This document shows positions 1 to 10,304 of a DNA stretch of 64,000 nt, in pieces. The notes below the pieces were generated by a model. The model did not search any database and was not told the origin of the DNA. It saw only the letters and a list, made by a program, of their open reading frames with translations. A program made the translations under genes and the position numbers. The DNA lies in NCBI RefSeq assembly GCF_950295315.1, contig NC_080176.1, positions 33,011,006 through 33,075,005 of the forward strand. Direction: 5' to 3'. The DNA is from Erinaceus europaeus. Taxonomy: Eukaryota > Chordata > Mammalia > Eulipotyphla > Erinaceidae. Position 1 is the first letter of the stretch. Each line of letters begins with the position of its first letter.

Positions 1-140
1 ACAGATACAGGGAAAGACACTGCAGTGTCACATCTTTCCCTGGTATTGGAACACTCCCATGTAATATGCCAGAGTCTCAAACCTAGGTCATATGGACAGC
101 AAGGCAGGTGTCCACTCAGCTGAGCTATCTCATCAACACT
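1..140 (-). mobile_element. Old tRNA-like SINE relic, minus strand (third SINE family)
   Basis: Read on the minus strand, the segment has a tRNA-like start (AGCTCAGC...), a degraded B-box-like GACCTAGGTTTGAGA, and a CTGCAGTGTCTTTCCCTGT body. This resembles the GGAAGCTTC-type SINEs at 16445, 21125 and 36246. It is strongly diverged and may start outside the window. Confidence 0.4.
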
Positions 141-981
141 TGCTCATGACTCTTTAACCATAATTTTTTCACTTAAATTTACAGATCTGGTAAGTGGGAG
201 TAGGAAAAGAGCCAACTTGCATTCTTTCCCTGAATATTTCCTATAGACCAAAAACTATATGAAGTGTTTCACACTTCAACTGACCACTGAGATAGTCTAA
301 CACCCAGGAAGGGTGAGAAGGTGGTCAGTGATACCCACATATGAACAAGGTTTGTTCAACAAGAAACCATGTTCTCTATGCTAACAGTGAAAAACTAAGG
401 CAAAACAGGAGATATTACAATAGAGAAGAGTAATGTTACCTCAATACCTCTGAAAACCATTCATGACTACAAAATGCTTTGCAAGAGAGGGAGAGTCCTC
501 CATATACAGGATTTTATTGTGTATTAAGCACAGAAGGAAAGAGTGAGAAGGTAAGAGGCTGAGACAGTAGTGGAAGGCAAGGAGGTCTGGTTCAGCGAAG
601 AAAACATAAAGGGACACTAACTAATAAAGTGAAGGTCTGTTTGGAATCCACTGGCATGGAATGGCAGATACTGACTTTAAGACAACAAATATTTACCCAA
701 AGCTATTATGTGGCAACCATTGTGTGAGGCCCTAGGGACATTGCAGCATATGCAGACAACATCAGGCTGTCTTCTTGGAAATTAGACTTCATTCAGGGAA
801 AGTGACAGGCAAGTAATCATGAGGATGGATCTGCTCAAAAGGGGGAACCACTGCAGAAGCAAAAATCAGAAACATCTGACATCATTTAGGACAGTTGTCT
901 TCAAGTGGGGGCAAGTCAAGGGAGGCCCAAGGGCTTTGTGCAGGTGCCAAAAGAAATGTTACTGGAAGTTCCAATCATAAC
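141..981. other. Unassigned non-coding stretch
   Basis: No open reading frame, tandem array or clear repeat is visible. It includes an AG-rich patch near 485-560. It could be host intergenic or intronic DNA or very old repeat. Confidence 0.4.
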
Positions 982-999
982 TGCTGGTAAATATCTTTT

Positions 1000-1287
1000 T
1001 TTTTTTTTAAATATTTTATTTTATTTATTCCCTTTTGTTGCCCTTGTTGTTTTATTGTTGTAGTTATTATTGTTGTTGTCGTTGTTGTTGGATAGGACAG
1101 AGAGAAATGGAGAGAGGAGGGGAAGATAGAGAGGGGGAGAGAAAGATAGACACCTGCAGACCTGCTTCACCGCCTGTGAAGCGACTCCCCTGCAGGTGGG
1201 GAGCCGGGGTTCGAACCGGGATCCTTATGCCGGTCCTTGTGCTTTGCACCACCTGCGCTTAACCCGCTGCGCTACAGCCCGACTCCC
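1000..1287 (-). mobile_element. ERI-type tRNA-derived SINE, near-intact
   Basis: On the minus strand the element starts GGGAGTCGGGCTGTAGCGC and has a pol III A box (GCGCAGCGGGTTAAGCG) and B box (GGTTCGAACCC). A pyrimidine-rich body, an ACAACAATAATAA-type stretch, GGGCAACAAAAGGGAATAAA and an A-rich tail follow. It is flanked by an 18-bp direct repeat with one mismatch (982-999 and 1288-1305, TGCT[G/T]GTAAATATCTTTT). The intact promoter boxes and long TSD point to a recent L1-driven insertion. Confidence 0.93.
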
Positions 1288-1565
1288 TGCTTGTAAATAT
1301 CTTTTATAATTTATGTGTTTTGTTTATGTGTTAAATGTCCAAATGTATTAATACAGTAGTGTCTGCACATAGTATGATGAAAAATTAACAAAGGAGGAAG
1401 GCAGACAGAAATGAAGGGTTACTATAAATTGGAAAAGTTGAAATTTATATAACATGAAATTTAAATTTATACAGTCCAAGTAAGTGTATTCCTTTGCATA
1501 CAACTTTTATTCTAATTCATAGAAAAGGCTGAAGTTTATTAGAATAGGCAAGTCAAAGATTCCAG

Positions 1566-1575
1566 AAGATGGCGG
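1566..1575 (+). promoter_or_regulatory. YY1-like motif at the L1 5' end
   Basis: AAGATGGCGG lies about 10 bases into the L1. The same core recurs at the equivalent position of the second L1 (48536-48544). In primate L1 a YY1 site at this place directs the transcription start; the equivalent role here is inferred from position and sequence only. Confidence 0.55.
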
Positions 1576-2579
1576 AATGAGAAGCTGCTAGTGGCGTGAG
1601 CTCCGACTACATCTACTGGAAACGGTAGGATTTTTTGTCTTTAGCAGGACAGTCAATAAGGGGTCCTATTGGTAATACCAAGGAGGTGACTATAACTCAA
1701 TTTGGGTTAGAAAATAAAGTAAAAAGAAAGGAAAAAATTTTTTGTTAAATTATTATTCCCGAAGCACATCCCTTCCCTCCTCCCCACCCAACCAGTCCCT
1801 GGGGGACAGAGATCTGCTCCTAGCAGGCTCCCCTGCTGAGATTCTTTCTTTACCAAGATTGCTGTCCCACCAGGGGGTGTCATTCATGCTAATTCTATTC
1901 CTTTCTGAAACCTTTGGCCTTTTTTCTTTCTAAGTAGCCAATTCCAGATACAAATATTCTACGAAGCAGAGTCTTACTCAGACAGGGAAAGACCATCAGA
2001 GGTTTTTTATTTTTTTGTTTGTTTTATTTCTGAACAATCAGCTGCCTCTGCTCAGGGGGCCTGAGGCAATCTGGAGCATCCAAGCTGAAGACAGGACAGG
2101 TTTTTTACTCTGTTCTATTTTATTATCAATACAAGATAAACGCGCATGCCTTTCCCCCTCTCCTTCAGGTTGACCAGAATTAACTCAGTGTATTTTCCAT
2201 TGCTAGGGGATTGGGTGTCTTATCCACTACTAAAGTAACTTGTTTCACTCTTCCTACTGCCCATACCCATTCTCCCCCCCCCCCACATAGTTGTTATATA
2301 ATATAAATAAATAAATAAATAACTCTTTCCTTTCACTGCTCTATTATTACTGTCCTTTTTCTTATCTTTTTCTTTATTCTCTCTCTCTCTTATTTTTCTT
2401 CTTTTTCTCATTCTTGTCATCCTTTCTTCCTTCCTCCTTCAGCTTTCTGAATTCACTGATACACGTTTGGGAATTATTTTGGGGAAGAAATCTGACTCAG
2501 AGTGGACTCTCTCTGCGTGTATCTCTGCTCTAATTCCCTTTCTCCTCTAGCTACTCCTAGAATATACAGTGGATATTAG

Positions 2580-2587
2580 ATTTGCAT
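2580..2587 (+). promoter_or_regulatory. Octamer motif ATTTGCAT, first L1 5' UTR unit
   Basis: An exact ATTTGCAT octamer (POU/OCT type), conserved at the same place in unit two (3201-3208) and in the second L1 (49874-49881). Conservation in three copies is mostly common descent, so function is only a possibility. Confidence 0.4.
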
Positions 2588-3200
2588 AACTGTCTATTCC
2601 TGCTATTCTTGTCTATTCCTGAGGAATTTTTTTTCTGGTTTTTTTGTTTGTTTTGTTTTACTTTTTTAACAATCAGCTGCCTCTGCTCAGGAGGCTTGAG
2701 GCAATCTGGGACTGGTTTTTTTACCCTGCTCTATGTTATTATAAATATTATATAAAGGTGTATCTCTTTCCCCTCCCTCCTTTAGGTTGACCAGAATTAA
2801 CTCTTAGGGTATCTTTCATTGCTAGGGGACTAAGCATCTTACCCACTGCAAGAGGAACGTGTTTCACTACTCCTACCTCCTCTACAGACTCTGCCCTTCT
2901 CCCTCCTCCTAGCTAATTAAAAAATAAAATAAAATAAAATAAAAAATAAATTAATCAATTAAAAAATTTCCTTTCACTGCTCTTTTATTACAGCTCTTTT
3001 GCTTATCTTTTTTCTTTTCTCTTGTTTCTCGTTTTTATCTTGTCTTCCTTCCTTCTTCTTTGGCTTTCCAAATTCACTGATATTCATTTGTGAATTATTT
3101 TGGGGAAGAAATCTGACTAAGAGTGGACTCTCTATGTGTGTATCTCTGCTCCACTTCCCTTTCTCCTCTTGCTGCCCCTAGAATATACAGTGGGTAGTAG

Positions 3201-3208
3201 ATTTGCAT
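3201..3208 (+). promoter_or_regulatory. Octamer motif ATTTGCAT, second L1 5' UTR unit
   Basis: Second exact copy, 621 bp after the first. See the tandem units entry. Confidence 0.4.
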
Positions 3209-3472
3209 AATTGTCTATTCTTCCTATCCCTTCTTTCCTTTCTCTTTCTTCTTCACTTGGACTTGGTTGCTATTTTTTCATGGACTGGAGACATTGTTTG
3301 GTTAACTGGTAGTGATTAAACTGCTTCAATCCTTGCTTCAGTTGTTAGTGTAATTTCTGAGGTTGGTGATTGCATTTGTCATAAAGGTATTTAGTACAGT
3401 GTTGCTTGTACTCAAAACACAACAACTGAGGAACAACAGAACATAAAAATAAGAAACACATAAATCAAAAAA

Positions 3473-3893
3473 ATGGGTAGATCAAAAACAAATAAAACTG
3501 CTACTCCAATGAATGAAGACAAGAGCCCAGAAGAAAGTATAAAACAACCATAAATAACCATAGATTAGAAAATTATGCAAGCAATAATAAACTTATTAAT
3601 CACAGAAATGAAAACAACATTGGAGGAAAGGAATGGCAGTATTAGGGAAACAACAGTTGAGACCCCCAAGGAAAATACTGATTATCTTGAGGCAATTAGA
3701 GAACTGAAAGATGAAATAGCTGTAATGAAGAAAGAAGCTGAGGCAAGGGAAAGCAGACTAACAGAAGCAGAAAACAGAATTAGTCAGACAGAGGATTAGA
3801 GAAAACTAAGAAAGAGGTGAAAGAGCTCAAAAAGAGACTGAGAGACACTGAAAACAACAACAGAGACATATGGGAGGATCTTAAAAGAAGTAA
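3473..3893 (+). pseudogene. L1 ORF1 fragment (no. 1), N-terminal and coiled-coil part
   Basis: The start ATGGGTAGATCAAAA matches the ORF1 start of the second L1 (50137). The first stop comes after about 24 codons, within KQP-stop. Downstream the reading frame again resembles ORF1, with a Glu/Lys-rich coiled coil (IRELKDEIAVMKKEAEARESRLTEAENRI region, 3695-3790). ORF1 normally encodes the RNA-binding chaperone of the L1 particle. Here the RRM and C-terminal domains are absent because the sequence jumps into ORF2 at about 3893. Confidence 0.85.
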
Positions 3894-4323
3894 CATTCAT
3901 TATTGTAAATGATGGAGGAGATTTCACAACTGACACTACAGAAATCCAGAAAATCATGCGAAACTTCTATGAAGAACTATACGCCACCAAGCTAGAGAAT
4001 CTGGAAGAAATGGAACAATTCCTAGAAACATATTCCCTTCCAAAACTGAACCAAGAAGAACTACAAAACCTAAGTGCACCAATCACAGACAAAGAAATTG
4101 AAACCATTATTAAGAATCTCCCCAACAAAAAGTCTTGGACCAGATGTCTTCACAAACAAATTCTACAAAATTTTCAGGAAACAATTAGTACCCATGCTTC
4201 TTAAGCTATTCCATAAGATTGAAGAAACAGGAATACTCCCTTCCACCTTTTATGAAGCCAACATCACCCTGATACCAAAAGCAGATAGGGACACAACGAA
4301 AAAGGAAAACTACAGACCAATAT

Positions 4324-4771
4324 TGTTGGTATGCTTCTAATTCTGCTTCTAAAACCCCCTTCTGTTTCATTTGGTTTAATTCCCCCTGCTTAACACTGTA
4401 TTCAGTTTACATAACCATTGTTAACTAAGCACCACCCTCCCTCCAGGGCATTGGTGGTTCAGTGGTAGAATTCTCACCTGCTCCGCCCCCTCTCCTTGTC
4501 ACACCCTGATTTTCACCAGTCACTTTTCTCTCCACCCGCTCTACATCACATCCTGTTTACACCCTACTTGGCAAATATATTAGTTTTAGTTTAGCTTAGC
4601 TTGGTGTAGATTGCACTGTGTTCTGCATGAATAAAGAGATACTGCATACAATCCAGCCATGAGTCCCTGGTCGTCTGTCTCCTGTCAGTCCCCATGAAGC
4701 TCAGTCCCCATGGTCATCTGTCTATCGCAGCGAAGCTAGCCAGCATACTGGCACCCCGAACGAAAACAACA
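4324..4771 (+). mobile_element. 5' LTR of the endogenous retrovirus
   Basis: 448 bp, starting TGTTGGTATGCTTCTA and ending GAAAACAACA. A poly(A) signal AATAAA is at 4630-4635. The end could instead lie near 4742, after GCTAGCCAGCA, because a second primer-site-like TGGCACCCCGAACG follows there. It is about 86 bp longer than its partner and differs from it throughout. Confidence 0.75.
4448..4475 (+). other. 28-nt match to the 5' half of tRNA-Gly(GCC) inside the LTR
   Basis: The stretch begins GCATTGGTGGTTCAGTGG and matches, from memory, the first 28 bases of vertebrate tRNA-Gly(GCC) exactly, through the D arm towards the anticodon. Similarity continues weakly for about 10 more bases. The anticodon onward and the B box are absent, so this is not a tRNA gene. 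The solo LTR (10305) and the 3' LTR carry only loosely similar sequence at the aligned position. Confidence 0.7.
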
Positions 4772-4773
4772 TA

Positions 4774-4792
4774 TGGCGCTAAAACGTGGGGC
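4774..4792 (+). other. Primer-binding site, tRNA-Lys(1,2)-like
   Basis: TGGCGCTAAAACGTGGGGC lies 2 bases after the proposed LTR end. It is close to the betaretroviral Lys(1,2) primer site (TGGCGCCCAACGTGGGGC), with two changes and one extra base. Confidence 0.65.
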
Positions 4793-6463
4793 CTAAACTG
4801 TGCATCTCTCAGATAAGTGAAGACAATTGGCTACCTATCTACTATGAGCTGCTTTTCTGCTTATGAAGAGGTTTCCAAAGGCCTGTGCCCTTTCTTCATG
4901 AGACTGTTTTTCTGTTTCTGGAACATTTCTCTCTTGGCCACATTGTGGTTTCGGCCCAACGCCCACCTGCAGGAGCCAGCTCGCCGCCACGTGGGCTCTC
5001 TCCACACTGCTCAGCCACTGGGAGCAGGGCAACAGACATGGCAGGCAGGGGTGCAGCCCATCCTGGCCACCACCCCAGGGAACCTTGGCCCATGCCTTCT
5101 GCACAGCCGGCCCGCCTGCCCTCCTGCTATGAAGTGTGGGCAGATCCCAGACCACCTGGAGACCACGGGCTCCCTGCTGGGACTGGGCCCCCTGGCCAAG
5201 ATCCCCAGCTCGGCTCTGAAGGCAGAGGAGCTAGAACGCAGAGATCCCTGAAGAGAACGCAAACTACAATTCATGGAGCTGAAGTTGCACAAGAAGCCAC
5301 TGCCAGACAACGCACCCCCGAACAACTAAGACAGTATAGATCTAAATTTGTGTTTAAAATGACATGTCTTCGTAACAAAAGTTTTTCTCCTTGTGTATTG
5401 AAGACCATGTTTATGTGTGTGTTTAAAGTTTGGTAAACATTAACTTTAAGGTTAGAAATGTAAATTTAAGGCTACATTCTTACCAGGCAAAGTTAAATGA
5501 AAAATGTTTTCAACATAATTCTCATAAAGGTAAAATTAACTTACATTTAAAGTCTGAGGTAAAAATTAGTTAAAAATCAATACATTTTAACTAAGTTAGT
5601 CTACAAAAACCTGTGCACACCTAGGGTGTGTCTCCATCTTGAATGAGTGTAACAAAAGGTTAAATAAGACATTATTGATATGTAAAGCTCTCAGATACCT
5701 TCTCAATTAGAAATGCTGGATTGCACAATGGTTATGCTAATGATTCTTATGCCTGAGGCTCTAGCAGTGGTTCTTTGACTTACCACATTTTATTGTGCTT
5801 AGATTGGTTAGGAGCCTTAAAATAAAACAAGGAGAGACCTTGCAAATTTATAAAGATACTTAAACCAATTATAATCATCGAGTTATCTATTGTGGTAAAC
5901 TTCTAACCTGCTACAAGTTTTGTTTCATAGTAAGTGAATTGCAGCTGTCAAGTTCTCTACAGAAAAGTGGAATTCCAGCAGCTGACCTTCCTCATACAAC
6001 ATTCCACCCCCTGGCATTCTTCCATGGACATCTGCTTTGGACTGGCACTTCTAGACACTGGCACTTCTAGGCACATCTGCTTTGGACTGGCACGGGTACA
6101 CCTCTCGGACACTTTGCGCAAAACTAGCAGCTTCCCTTTATGCTGCTGTGTTTCTCAAAGACTGACTGCAGCCAGCTGCCATGGGACTCTATAGGCCATA
6201 CCCCATGCTAGATAATGCCCACAGAGGCAAGAAAAGCCCATCAAGGCAAACAAGCCCACAGAGGCAAGAAAGTTCCTTTAGCTTGATAAAGCCTTGCCCA
6301 CAGAGGCAAGAAACATCCCCCTCAGGCCTTCCCTTGGCAGCACACTGGTTCTTGTTCCTCGCTTACTTGTTCCTCCATGTTTGTGCCAGTTTCTTTTTTG
6401 AAAATGCCTGTACGATATAGGTTTCTGTTCATCCCACACTCCTGATACTATGGTCAATTAGTT
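4793..6463 (+). other. Internal region of the endogenous retrovirus, no recognisable retroviral gene
   Basis: Two overlapping open frames occupy a GC-rich block (4817-5251, 144 codons; 4885-5436, 183 codons). Their products are low in complexity, rich in Pro, Gly and Ala, and match no retroviral domain I recognise. From 5440 to 5930 the DNA is AT-rich and includes an old SINE relic at about 5704-5765. At about 6020-6100 and 6220-6320 there are short internal repeats (TCTGCTTTGGACTGGCAC; CCCACAGAGGCAAGAAA three times). It probably carries only packaging and replication signals. Confidence 0.6.
5704..5765 (+). repeat. SINE relic (ATAATGGTTATG family) inside the ERV
   Basis: GCACAATGGTTATGC...ATTCTTATGCCTGAGGCTCT resembles the head of the second SINE family (compare 35042). 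Confidence 0.5.
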
Positions 6464-6480
6464 AAAAAGAAAAGGGGGAA
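6464..6480 (+). other. Polypurine tract
   Basis: AAAAAGAAAAGGGGGAA immediately precedes the 3' LTR. It has the sequence and position expected for the plus-strand DNA primer of retroviruses. Confidence 0.8.
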
Positions 6481-6481
6481 T

Positions 6482-6843
6482 TGTTGGTATGCTTCTAGTT
6501 CTGCTTCTGGGATCTAGTTCTGCTTCTGTTACATTGCTTGACATTGTGGTCTATTTACATGGTCTTTTCTGTTACATTGGTTTGGTCTCACTACCCCCAT
6601 CTCCGGGAGATTTGGTTTAGCCCTTGCTAGTTTCGCACTTCTTCATTCTCCCTGCCCCCTACCCTACGTACATCCTGAGTTCCTGGCTCTGCTGCCGAGG
6701 AGAAAAATGCAGGACAGATCTGTGTGGTGATTAGGTGTTGGACTCTTTGCCTGCTCGTGAATGAAGAGCTGCATTCTCAGCTCAGCCATGTGTTTCTGGT
6801 CATTTGCTACCCTGCCTGTGAAGCCAGCCCAGTGAAAACGACA
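6482..6843 (+). mobile_element. 3' LTR of the endogenous retrovirus
   Basis: 362 bp, starting TGTTGGTATGCTTCTAG and ending GAAAACGACA. At the place of the 5' LTR poly(A) signal it has AATGAA. It is clearly homologous at both ends to the 5' LTR but differs in length and much of its middle. Confidence 0.8.
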
Positions 6844-9800
6844 CAATATCTCTGATGAACATAGATGCCAAAATATTAAACAAGATTTTGGCCAACCGGA
6901 TACAACAGCACATCAAAAAGATTGTTCATCATAACCAAATGGGATTCATCCCAGGAATGCAAGGCTGGTTCAACATCTGTAAGTCAACCAATGTCATTCA
7001 CCACATCAATAAAAGCAAATCCAAAAACCACATGACTATCTCAATAGATGCAGAGAAAGCCTTTGACAAAATCCAACACCCATTCATGCTCAAAACACTA
7101 CAAAAATGTGAATAGATGGGAAATTCCTTAAGACAGTGTAATCCATATATAGCAAACCTAAAGCCAACATCATACTCAATGGACAGAAGCTGAAAGCATT
7201 CCCCCCTAAGATCTGGGACTAGACAGGGCTGTCCACTGTCACTCTTCAACATAGTGTTGGAAGTTCTTGCCATAGCAATCAGGCAAGAGAAAGAAATCAA
7301 AGGAATACAGATTGGAAGGGAAGAAGTCAAGCTCTCACTATTTGCAGATGATATTATAGTATACATAGAAAAACCTAAAGAATCCAGCAGAAAACTACTG
7401 GAAGTTATTAAGCAATATAGCAAGGTATCAGGCTACAAATCAATGTACAAAAATCAGTGGCATTTCTTTATGCTAACACTAAATCTGAAGAAGATGTCTA
7501 GAAATCACTCCCATTTACAGTTTCAGCAAAATCAATAAAATACCTAGGAGTAAAGCTGACCAAAGAAGTGAAAGACTTGTATACTGAAAACTATGTGTCT
7601 CTACTCAAGGAATTATAAACTGATACCAAGAAATGGAAAGACATCCCATGCTCATGGATTGGAAGAATTAATATCATCAAAATGAATATTCTCCCCAGAG
7701 CCATATACAAATTTAATGCAATACCCATTAAAGTTCCACCAAACTTCTTTAAGAGAATAGAACAAACACTACAATCATTTATCTGGAACCAGAAAACACC
7801 TAGAATTGCCAAAACCATCTTGAGGAAAAGAAACAGAAATGGAGGCATCACACTCCCAGACCTTAAACTATATTATAAAGCCATCATCATCAAAACAGCA
7901 TGGTACTGGAACAAAAATAGGCACACAGACCAGTGGAACAGAATTGAAAGCACAGAAATAAATCCCACATCTATGGACATCTAATGTCCATCTAATGTTT
8001 CATAAGGGGACTCAAAGCATTAAATGGAAGAAGGAGGCTCTCTTCAATAAATGGTGCTGGGAAAACTGGGTTGTAAGATGCAGAAGAATGAAATTGAACC
8101 ACTTTATCTTGCCAGAAACAAAAATCAACTCCAAATGTATCAAAGACCTGGATGTTAGACCAGAAACAATCAAATACTTAGAGGAAAACATTGGTAAAAC
8201 ACTTTCCCACCTACACCTCAAGGACATCTTTGATGAAATAAACCCAATTGCAAGGAAGACTAAAGCAGAATCAAACCAATGGGACTACATCAAATTGAAA
8301 AGCTTCGGCACAGCCAAAGAAACTATCACACAAACAAAGAGACCCCTCACAGAATGGGAGAAGATCTTCACATGCCATACATCAGATAAGAAACAAATCA
8401 CCAAAATATATGAAGAGCTCAGCAAACTTAGCATCAAAAAAGCAAATGATCCCATCCATAAATGGGCAGAGGATATGAACAAAACATTCACCTCAAAGGA
8501 GATACAAAAGGCTAACAAACATATGAAAAACTGCTCCAGGTCACTGATTATCAGCGAAATGCAAATTAAGACAACACTGAAATACCGACTCACTCCTGTA
8601 AAAATGGCATACATCAAAAAGGACAGCAGCAACAAATGCTGGAGAGGCTGTGGGGACAAAGGAACCCTTTTGCATTGCTGCTGGGAATGTAAATTCATCC
8701 AGCCTCTCTGGAGAGCAGTTTGGAGAACTCTCACAAAGCTAGACATGGGCCTTCCATATGATCCAGTAATTCCTCTCCTCGGGTTATACCCCAAGAACTC
8801 CATAACACCCAATCAAAAAGAGGTGTGTACTCCTATGTTCATAGCAGCACAATTCATAACAGCTAAAACCCGGAAGCAACCCAGGTGCCCAACAACAGAT
8901 GAGTGGCTGAGAAAGCTGTGGTATATATACAAAATGGAATACTATACAGCTATCAAGAACAATGAACCCACCTTCTCTAACCCATCTTGGACAGAGCTAG
9001 AAGGAATTATGTTAAGTGAGCTAAGTCAGAATGATAAAGATGAGTATGGGATGATCCCACTCATCAACAGAAGTTGAGAAAGAAGATCTGAAAGCGAAAT
9101 TAATACATTATTAAAATTACTGTGAAACTTGTATTTTTATTGAGAAAGGATCATTTACTAGTATTGACTTTTTAAAAAGTCAGAAAAGCAGTGTAGTAAT
9201 ACTTAAGAAATGGAAAAGTGGGGGTGGGAAGACAACATAATGGTTATAGATAAAGTCTCTTCTCGATCAAGATCATAATGAAATAGTGTCCACTTAGACT
9301 TAGATACCCTCCTCACCTACTTCCTATTGCAGTTCTCTAACTCACTCCAAAGCTAACTTTAGTAAAGTAAGGACTGCAAAAGCTAAATAAGGGCAAGAGA
9401 CCGGCATATTTTAATGATGACTCCTTAGTCACTGCCAGGGTATTCTACCATCTGGGGCCTTAAGCAGGGAGTCCTGACTCTCTCAAATAGACCAGATGGG
9501 CCTAGGCCTCAAATAAATCCCTCTCTCCATTGTTTCTGGTCATCTCTATCAGGAACAACAAAATAGACCCCTTTGTGATCCCCATAGGACCTTGCTCTCA
9601 ACCTGGATCAACAATGGTAGAGAATTTTCCATACTCCGAAGTGATGATGGACAACATACTCTATGATACACCTGAGGAAGATGGGTCGATACTGGGGCAG
9701 CATGGAGTGTTCCTATTCATGACCACAGAATGTGAGCTCAGATCTAGAGGGATGTAGAGGTCACAAAGCCTCTAAGCTAATTAAGGGCCCCAGATCACAT

Positions 9801-10304
9801 CAAATTGATGGAGTATACAGTAATATTTATACCCCTTTCCCATGTTAGGGAGCTATTCTCTTTTCTGATCCAGATTTTTGGTCCTTTTCCCAGCCATGAC
9901 ATCATCTCCCCAGACAATAATTAGGATTCACCTGCATATCAGATTTCAGGCTCAGGCAAAAAAAACAAAAACAAAACAAACAAACAAACAAAAAACACTA
10001 GTATAGCTACAGGACCTTTGAAATATAAGTAAAATATGCCCACTAGCTATCTACAAAATGGAGGACACCCCAATGCTTCACCTGCACTATTCCAGACTTT
10101 AGGTCATGATTGTCCAACAATTTGTTTGGCTTTGTATTTTAACTTTCTTTTCAGCCACCAGGTTCCAGATGCTAGCAGGATGAAACCAAACTTCCCTGCA
10201 CAGACAACCCTACCAATGTGCCTTGGAGCTCCACTTTCTCACTACGGAAAGAGAGAGACAGGCTAGGAGTATGTATAGACCTGTGAACGTCCATGTTCAG
10301 CAGG

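Larger units (their letters stand above)
2005..3245 (+). repeat. Two tandem ~620-bp units in the L1 5' UTR
   Basis: The segment at about 2005-2625 is repeated at about 2626-3245. Both contain AACAATCAGCTGCCTCTGCTC (2033, 2668), GGTTGACCAGAATTAACTC, AATTCACTGATA (2450, 3071), GGGGAAGAAATCTGACT and an octamer-type ATTTGCAT (2580, 3201). The spacing between matching marks is 621-635 bp. The second L1 in the window has a single unit. The arrangement resembles tandem promoter monomers of rodent L1s, although an accidental duplication is equally possible. Confidence 0.8.
4324..6843 (+). mobile_element. Non-autonomous endogenous retrovirus with two LTRs (betaretrovirus/ERVK-like), inside L1 no. 1
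   Basis: The element starts TGTTGGTATGC and ends AACGACA. It is flanked by a perfect 6-bp duplication CAATAT (4318-4323 and 6844-6849) of L1 ORF2 sequence. It has a 5' LTR, a tRNA-Lys-like primer-binding site, about 1.7 kb of internal sequence and a polypurine tract just before the 3' LTR. No gag, protease, polymerase or envelope homology is visible, so it must have been copied in trans. The 6-bp TSD, TG...CA ends and Lys-type primer site fit class II elements. Confidence 0.85.
3894..9077 (+). pseudogene. L1 ORF2 pseudogene (no. 1), endonuclease missing, split by an ERV
   Basis: ORF2 encodes the L1 endonuclease/reverse transcriptase. This copy begins just before the reverse-transcriptase domain, runs to 4323, and resumes at 6844. 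Recognisable pieces are the PGMQGWFNI and [15 protein letters not shown] stretches (6950-7085) and the catalytic FADD motif in [15 protein letters not shown] (about 7338-7380). A 360-codon open stretch (7995-9077) covers the C-terminal region, including a Cys/His-rich segment (CWRGCGDKGTLLHCCWEC, about 8637-8691). Several frameshifts (for example near 7110, 7440, 7610 and 7984) and the LTR insertion inactivate it. Confidence 0.9.
1556..9103 (+). mobile_element. LINE-1 no. 1, 3'-truncated and internally deleted, split by an endogenous retrovirus
   Basis: In order the element has a 5' UTR (1556-3472), a broken ORF1 (3473-about 3893) fused directly to mid ORF2 (from about 3894), an LTR element inserted at 4324-6843, and the remainder of ORF2 ending PLINRS-stop at 9077. 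Only about 25 bases of 3' UTR remain. Compared with the L1 at 48527-56273 it lacks the C-terminal part of ORF1 and the ORF2 endonuclease region, and it lacks the whole 3' UTR. Many stops and frameshifts show it is dead. I could not find a convincing target-site duplication. Confidence 0.9.

Noticed and set aside
1190..1285. tRNA-gene-like heads with A and B boxes (here and in about 20 other places)
   Set aside because: They are the tRNA-derived 5' parts of SINEs. The cloverleaf is not completed and each is followed by the SINE body and tail.
4448..4475. Possible real tRNA-Gly gene
   Set aside because: Only the 5' half matches. The anticodon onward, B box and 3' acceptor strand are absent.
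4885..5436. 183-codon plus-strand open frame
   Set aside because: It lies in a GC-rich block of the ERV interior and overlaps another frame. It has no domain, and its composition is that of translated low-complexity DNA.
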